From assembly GCA_019137255.1 (NCBI GenBank), contig WPDH01000043.1, positions 51,359 through 115,358 on the forward strand: DNA of 64,000 nt, written 5' to 3'. This DNA comes from Corinectria fuckeliana. Taxonomy: Eukaryota; Ascomycota; Sordariomycetes; Hypocreales; Nectriaceae. The notes beneath the pieces were generated by a model. The model saw nothing but the letters and a program-made list of their open reading frames with translations. It searched no databases and was not told the DNA's origin. The translations under genes were made by a program, and so were the position numbers. Shown here one piece after another: positions 58,352 through 64,000 of the stretch (positions are counted from its first letter, which is position 1; every line of letters starts with the position of its first letter).

Positions 58352-60004
58352 ATGAGCACAGCCAATAAAACACCAGTCATCGTCGTTGGCGGCAGTCTCG
58401 TCGGCCTCTCCACCGCCCTCTTCCTCTCATCCTGGAAAGTTGCTGTCATCCTCCTCGAACGCCATTCCGGCAGTTCTCCTCATCCCCGGGCTATAGGCTA
58501 CACAGCCCGTACCATTGAGCTGTTCCGCTCTGTCGGCATCGACTCTCGGCTCCCTGCCACGAACTGGACACGTCCTCCCCGCCGGGTTACCGTGGAGAGC
58601 CTCGCCGGCAAGTGGCAGGATGAACAGCCTTGGACTCGCAAGCCAGCTGGTCCCCCGGCTGGAAAGGAAGCTTCCCGGCCCAAGGCCATGGAAGACTACT
58701 CGCCGGTCAGCGGTATTGCAACCGCCCAGGATAAGATTGAGCCTGTCCTTCGCGAGTGTGCTATTGAGCGAGGCGCCGACTTGAGACTCGGTTACACAGT
58801 GGCGAGCTGGTCTCAGAATAACAAAGGTGTCATCGTTACAGCAATTGACCGGGACGGTGTTGAAATCACCATCGAGGGAGAGTATCTTGTTGCCTGTGAC
58901 GGCGCACGGAGCAGTATTCGTGAGACGTTGGGGATTCAACGTAGCGGCGTTGGTCACCTGAAGGTCCTGCGAAGCATTCTCTTCCGATGCCCCCAAATCG
59001 ACCACTTCCTTGACACCGGCTTCGTCCAGTTTCAGATCGAGGGCCGCGAGGATGGGTTCGAGGCCTTCATGACGACATATGGCGAAGGTCGCTGGGCCTT
59101 GATGTGGAACCCCTCAGACAAACTCGAAGTCACCAAGGACGCCATGGATGAGGCTACGCAGAAGGACATGATCCGGAAGGCGGTAGGAGAGGCCATTCCT
59201 GACGGGGAGATCGACCTCATCACGACGGGGGAGTGGGGTTTGAGCGGCCTCGTCGCCGACAAGTTCTCCTCTGGGCGCGTCTTCCTCGCGGGCGACGCCG
59301 CACACGCCTTGCCGCCCAACCGCGGAGGCTACGGGGCGAACACGGGCATCGCCGACGCGCACAACATCGCGTGGAAGCTCGCGTCGGTGCTGAACGGGAC
59401 CTCGCGGCCGGAGCTGCTGGACACGTACGACGCCGAGCGCCGCCCAGCAGCCCGGGTGCGCCACGACCAGATCTTTGCGCGGGAAGACTACACCAGACAT
59501 GTCGCTGAGCGAGAGTGGGCTGGGAAGAAGGCCGAGGTTCTCGAGGACGCAGCGATGGAGTTCGGGCAGATCTACAGATCGGAGGCTGTCGTCGGTGCGG
59601 ACGAGAGCTTGCTTCCGGCGAGGCGGCCGGATGAGTGGAATGGGCAGCCTGGGACGCGAGCGCCTCACGTTCCACTGCGCCGAGACGGAGAGTCACTTTC
59701 GAGCCTGGATCTGTTCTGTCACGGGTGGGTGGTTGTTTCCAAGAACGGCACGTGGAGGGAGATGGTTAAAGAGGCTAGTGATTCCACGTGCACGGAAGTT
59801 GCCTTTGTGCAGGTCGGCGATGAGGTTGAAGAGAAGGAGGATGGAAGCGTTGGTAGGAGTTTTGGGATTGGCGAGACGGGGGCTTTGCTGGTCCGGCCGG
59901 ATGGTCATGTTGCGTGGAGGGCGTCCACGAACCCGAGAGATGCGTTGGAGGCGCTGAGAGACGCACTTACGCAAGTGTCGTATGCGGTAAAGAGCAGTTC
60001 CTGA
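58352..60004 (+). CDS. FAD-dependent aromatic-type monooxygenase
   Basis: Class A flavoprotein hydroxylase, 550 aa, no intron. The start at 58352 (MSTANKTPVIVVGGSLVGLS) is chosen because the TATA box is just upstream and the dinucleotide-binding motif then sits at the normal distance. Three signature blocks are intact: GxGxxG-type VVGGSLVGL for FAD, the DG motif CDGARSSIRETLG near residue 185, and the GD motif GRVFLAGDAAHALPPNRGGY near residue 310. Related enzymes (phenol, tetracenomycin or 2,4-dichlorophenol type) use NAD(P)H and O2 to hydroxylate aromatic or polyketide substrates. The C-terminal 170 residues form the thioredoxin-like domain of that group (FCHGWVVVSK, GALLVRPDGHVAWR). The substrate is unknown. 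It sits beside a divergent membrane exporter-like gene and an AT-rich block, which suggests accessory metabolism. Confidence 0.93.
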   Translation: MSTANKTPVIVVGGSLVGLSTALFLSSWKVAVILLERHSGSSPHPRAIGYTARTIELFRSVGIDSRLPATNWTRPPRRVTVESLAGKWQDEQPWTRKPAGPPAGKEASRPKAMEDYSPVSGIATAQDKIEPVLRECAIERGADLRLGYTVASWSQNNKGVIVTAIDRDGVEITIEGEYLVACDGARSSIRETLGIQRSGVGHLKVLRSILFRCPQIDHFLDTGFVQFQIEGREDGFEAFMTTYGEGRWALMWNPSDKLEVTKDAMDEATQKDMIRKAVGEAIPDGEIDLITTGEWGLSGLVADKFSSGRVFLAGDAAHALPPNRGGYGANTGIADAHNIAWKLASVLNGTSRPELLDTYDAERRPAARVRHDQIFAREDYTRHVAEREWAGKKAEVLEDAAMEFGQIYRSEAVVGADESLLPARRPDEWNGQPGTRAPHVPLRRDGESLSSLDLFCHGWVVVSKNGTWREMVKEASDSTCTEVAFVQVGDEVEEKEDGSVGRSFGIGETGALLVRPDGHVAWRASTNPRDALEALRDALTQVSYAVKSSS

Positions 60005-60618
60005 GAGATGTTATGAGATAGATGTCGACACTCCGCCGTGGTGGGGCAAAAGGCTGGTTGAATATGTGCAAGTAGTTAGCTACTTGGAGCAACATACGGA
60101 AGGCCATAGGGCCCGGTGTCTCACATCAACTTTTTTTTAAATTTTCGCACTAGGGTCACCCTACCGTATCATACGAGCTTTGTTTAATTACATATGATGT
60201 TATATCATAATAAAAGACTGTATTTTTATCTTGTTTATTTATATATAAAGGGATTAAAGTTTTTATCACTATAGTAACTAATTAATAATAAAAGAAATTG
60301 TACGTGGCTATACGCTCTTATATATCTCTCTACGCTCTATTATACTTTCTTCTTTTTCTTCCTTTTATTATAAAGAGGCCCTCTTTATCTACGCCTATAA
60401 TATTCTGTCTAAATAAACTAATTACCCACTTAGAGGTCTGCGAACAGTCCCCTAGTGCTATATACTGCCCTAATTGCGGCTAATAGCTTTCTATGTTTAT
60501 ATCCTTATCTACTTCTATTATTAATCTGACAGACTCGCCTTCTACCTAATAAATAACTAAATATACACCTATATAAAGCATAATAATTCCTTCTGATAAG
60601 ACTATCTTAGTAATACCT

Positions 60619-60620
60619 NN
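60619..60620. other. Assembly gap (2 N)
   Basis: Two undetermined bases in the AT-rich block. Confidence 0.99.
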
Positions 60621-61383
60621 TAAGAGGAATATTAATATTATATTAGTATGTAAGTAGGAGTTATATAATATAATAATATAATTTCTTATACGTAAATTCG
60701 ATCTAGAATTAATTATACTATTATAGAGAATTATTTATTTAGTATTAACAGTTAAGAAGAATAACAGTCTTATAATATTTACTATATAGATATATAAGAG
60801 TATATCACTTAAAACTCTCTTTAGATACACTAATATTATAATTAATAAGTAATATTATATAGCTCTGCTCTATTTCTAGTTCTTTTAAGCTAAACTAAAG
60901 CTAGAGATAGAGCAACTAATTAAGAGTGTATATAGTCAGAAGAGAGCATATAATATTACTCCCTCTGAACTTTTTTCTGATAAATTATCTCTAAGCCTAG
61001 TTAAACAGAAGGTATTATATACAGTCAAATTAGAGACTATACCTGCTATTAAGAAGGAGATTCTTAACATGCTAATTAAAAAGAAGACAGTTAAGAAAGA
61101 GGCTAAGATAAAGAAGGAGGTAAAAGTAAAGGAAGAGGTTAAGAAGACTAAAGAGGGCAATAATGCTTTAGACGAGGCTGTACTAAGTGATCTATTCTTA
61201 AGTGATAATAAGAAGAGTGATAAAAAGAATACTCCTCTAATAAAGAAGCTTTCTTTTTAAGTAGGAAGGGGAAAGAATAAGCATATTAGATTGTCTTAGC
61301 TTAAATTAGTTTGAATTGTTATATATATAGCTAGATTTACTTCTTATTTTCCTCCTCTCTCTTAATATGATTAAATAATAAGA

Positions 61384-61385
61384 NN
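61384..61385. other. Assembly gap (2 N)
   Basis: Two undetermined bases next to a poly-A run in the AT-rich block. Confidence 0.99.
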
Positions 61386-64000
61386 AAAAAAAACAGAAAG
61401 ATTAATATTATTCACTCCTAAATGCTCTTATATACGATTAATCCCGCCTGTAGGTGTTTATAATAGTTTAAGATAAGGACTTATCTCTTTTATAATATAT
61501 TCCTTAAGTTGATATTATAGAAATAAGTATATTAATATTTATAGCTAATCTGACCTATCTTATAGTTCTTCCTAACTCTAGAGAATATTATTATAGATCT
61601 CTATTATATAATCTAGTAAGTAAGTATTAAGATTAATATAATCCTCTTTGAAGATATTCTTAAGTGTTTTTAATTAATCTTAAGGGATGACTTCTATAAA
61701 GCTTTAAGCCTCTTTAGCTTCTAGCTAGAAGTAAAAAGCCTATAGCTAGCTAGGGACAATATGCGGCCTATTCTTCTGTTTGCGAATATAATATGAATTC
61801 TATAGTATTACAAACTTAGAAAGCTTTATATGAATTTGTAGTATATAAATATATAATATTATAATTCAGTCTGATAAGAAGTTATCTGAGAAATATCTAA
61901 GGCTAGTAAGTATAGAAAAGTATTCCTATATATATATTAATATAATATTAGAGGTAGTTATATAGATATATATGTACTTACTAGAACTTTACTCTACTAT
62001 AACTAAGTTAGAGCTACTAGCTCTTAATCTTCTTGTTATTAGTACTTTTACTATAGACCTAACAGTCTTAAATATAGATATCCTGCTCTATATTAGCCTG
62101 TTATTATAAATACAGCTTTAAAAGGTAGAAATAAGCTATAGCTATTAGGAGGGTTTCTTACCCTTAGTCTAATTGAATAATATTAGGTATTATATCACAA
62201 GAGGAAAAAATATGTAGATACTACGTAAGAATGCTATATAATATACTAGATGATATACTAACATAAAACCATATAATAAACTATAAGTATATATTAATAA
62301 AGGCATAAATTTTAAAACCCTAGGACTTTAATTTATTATAACTATTAATAGACTAAATAAAGTTAGGCCTAGAAGTAGTTTATCTTGTATAGTAATATTA
62401 TAATATATCTTACTGTGTAGTAATATTTTCAGGAAGAAAGTTATAATAATACTTATATATTACTTTATAGCTAATAATATACTAATATTAGTATATATAG
62501 GTATATAGAAATATACAACTAAAGCTCTTAAGCTTAGTATTATATTTAGACTTGTTTTTAAAGAAGTTGTGAAGTTCTGTAATTTGATTAGCAATTAATA
62601 CAGGATCTTAGTAGCGTTATAAGCTAAGCTCCCTATAGATTCGTTTAAGGCCGGATTTCGTAATAATAAAGCTATTAGATTAGAGTTAAAGAAGTATAAA
62701 GTGGTTATTTAATACCTTATTAAAGTATAAGTCTTTAATATAAGCCTAAAGTGCTTTTAAGTCTTAGGTATATTATTATTTTTTAGTATCCTACTCTTTA
62801 AGGTTGTGATAAAAAGTTATATAGCTAATTTTAATATAAAAGTTTATCTTAAGTAGTTGTATTATCTTGTTTATAAGTAATTTATTATTAATTTTCTACT
62901 GTTAAATCTGAATACGAAAAGATAATAAGTTAATTAGTAGAAGAGATATAATAATAAAATAATATAGTAAGTACTTATATAAGGTTGTAAGAAGAGAAAA
63001 AAGAGGGGGGAGAGGAGGAGGAGATTAAGAGATTTTAATCTTATATATTTACATATATTATACTACAGGCTAGTAGCATATTAATATACTAGTCACTTAG
63101 CAAAAAAAAAAAAGTTAAATTATTAATATGATTAAATTTGATTACCCTAGCTAATTAGTATAGATATTATAGTAGTTTATATGCCTCTATACGCTAAGGT
63201 ATATTATTATACCTAAAATTATAACTTTATTACTACTATAAAAAAAACTAAAGAAAGCTGAAATCTTACATCTAATTTTTTTTTTAGTAAATATCTATAG
63301 TTAAGCGTTTAGAGTAAAATATCTTAATACGCTAAAATATGCTTCTTCTTCTTATAGTTAGTAGCCTCTTTAAAGATCTTTAAGATTTTAAGGTAAAGCT
63401 TATAGTTAAGACTCTTAAATAGGTTTATATTCTCACTTTTAGAGCTGTTCTTGCTATTAGTAAGAGCCTTACGCTTAGCGTTAAGTCTTTTAACTAAAGA
63501 AGACTTAGTAATATATATAAGATTATATATAAGTATAAGAAAACTTACTAAAAAAGTAAGAGATATTAAAGCAGTTTTAGTAATAATTAGCATATAAGTA
63601 AGTATTATAAGTAATAATATACCTGATAAGAGTACTATTATTCTGTTTATATTTATTATATAACTCTATAGTATTATATTTAACACTATAAAGATAATAA
63701 AGCATAGTATTATAATTCTAGGTGCTATATAAGTTAATAGTATATAGTATTATCTTTAGATTAGCTGCGACCTTATTATAGATCTTAAGCTTATAGGGGT
63801 CCTAGTACAGGTAAGTATAAGATTATATACTTAAATAAATAAGCAAAAAAGGCACTAACCTTAGTCATTTTAATCGCTATAAGACCTTTAGCGCTAACTC
63901 TAGCTAAACCCTTTATAAAAGCCTAAATAGTTAAGTCTAGGTTTATAGTAGGCTATTTAATATTAAATATAAACTTATAAGTAGTTATACTAAGTATCTT

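Larger units (their letters stand above)
60121..64000. mobile_element. AT-rich block of RIP-degraded repeat DNA
   Basis: From about 60.12 kb to the window end the sequence switches abruptly to very AT-rich DNA dominated by TA steps. CA and TG dinucleotides, the RIP targets, are nearly absent in places: bases 61561-61620 contain none of either but many TA. All frames are full of stops. The longest survivors, a Lys/Glu-rich 63-codon frame (61069-61260) and an 89-codon minus frame (63324-63593), are what mutated DNA would give and are not called as genes. The original element could not be identified; no long terminal or inverted repeats were recognised by eye. Two 2-base assembly gaps lie inside. 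Confidence 0.8.

Noticed and set aside
61069..61260. Lys/Glu-rich 63-codon frame in the AT-rich block
   Set aside because: Expected product of C-to-T mutated DNA; no start context or domain.
1..64000. CRISPR array, integron, phage or bacterial operon
   Set aside because: The window is fungal nuclear DNA with spliceosomal introns; no spaced direct-repeat array is present.

Overview
This window is nuclear DNA of a filamentous ascomycete (Pezizomycotina, most likely Sordariomycetes). The genes carry short introns of about 50-90 bp with GT...AG ends and CTRAC-like branch sites. The proteins are typical of this group: deuterolysin, an RTA1-family membrane protein, a VWA-Hint protein and a leucine-rich-repeat protein with a long disordered N-terminus. 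The right end is a 3.9 kb AT-rich block with the dinucleotide pattern left by repeat-induced point mutation (RIP). I did not find rRNA, tRNA, CRISPR or intact mobile elements.

Layout. 1-1090 (-): 5' part of TFIIH subunit Tfb2, running off the left edge, divergent from a hotdog-fold thioesterase (1627-2579, +). 2794-4141 (-): seven-span membrane protein. 6373-6756 (+): 99-aa hydrophobic protein. 7858-9650 (-): RS/RD-rich disordered protein. 12083-13206 (-): secreted deuterolysin. 15704-16306 (+): membrane-anchored conserved protein. 18969-22624 (+): LRR protein. 23005-23649 (+): two-span orphan. 24732-26453 (+): coiled-coil protein. 27216-28478 (+): 3-ketoacyl-CoA thiolase. 28775-32127 (-): large dynamin-like GTPase. 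33056-35492 (-): VWA-Hint protein. 39293-39397 (+): 34-aa cysteine-rich mini-protein behind a pyrimidine-rich leader. 40369-41193 (-): GNAT acetyltransferase with an apparent GC-AG intron. 42137-45697 (-): 1186-aa disordered protein. 45.7-54.4 kb: gene desert. 54474-55010: wreck of an MFS permease. 55694-56899 (-): RTA1-like protein. 58352-60004 (+): FAD monooxygenase. 60.1-64.0 kb: RIP-degraded AT-rich block.

The left three quarters reads as a core chromosome arm with independently transcribed genes and long intergenic spaces. The last 10 kb looks like accessory border DNA: a dead permease, a membrane exporter-like protein and a divergently transcribed monooxygenase packed against degraded repeats. 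That is the usual look of an eroding or newly assembled metabolic cluster. No operon logic applies; the only close functional pairings are divergent promoters (TFB2/thioesterase and RTA1/monooxygenase).

Exon boundaries were worked out by hand from splice motifs and reading-frame continuity. Family names rest on recognised motifs, not on a database search.
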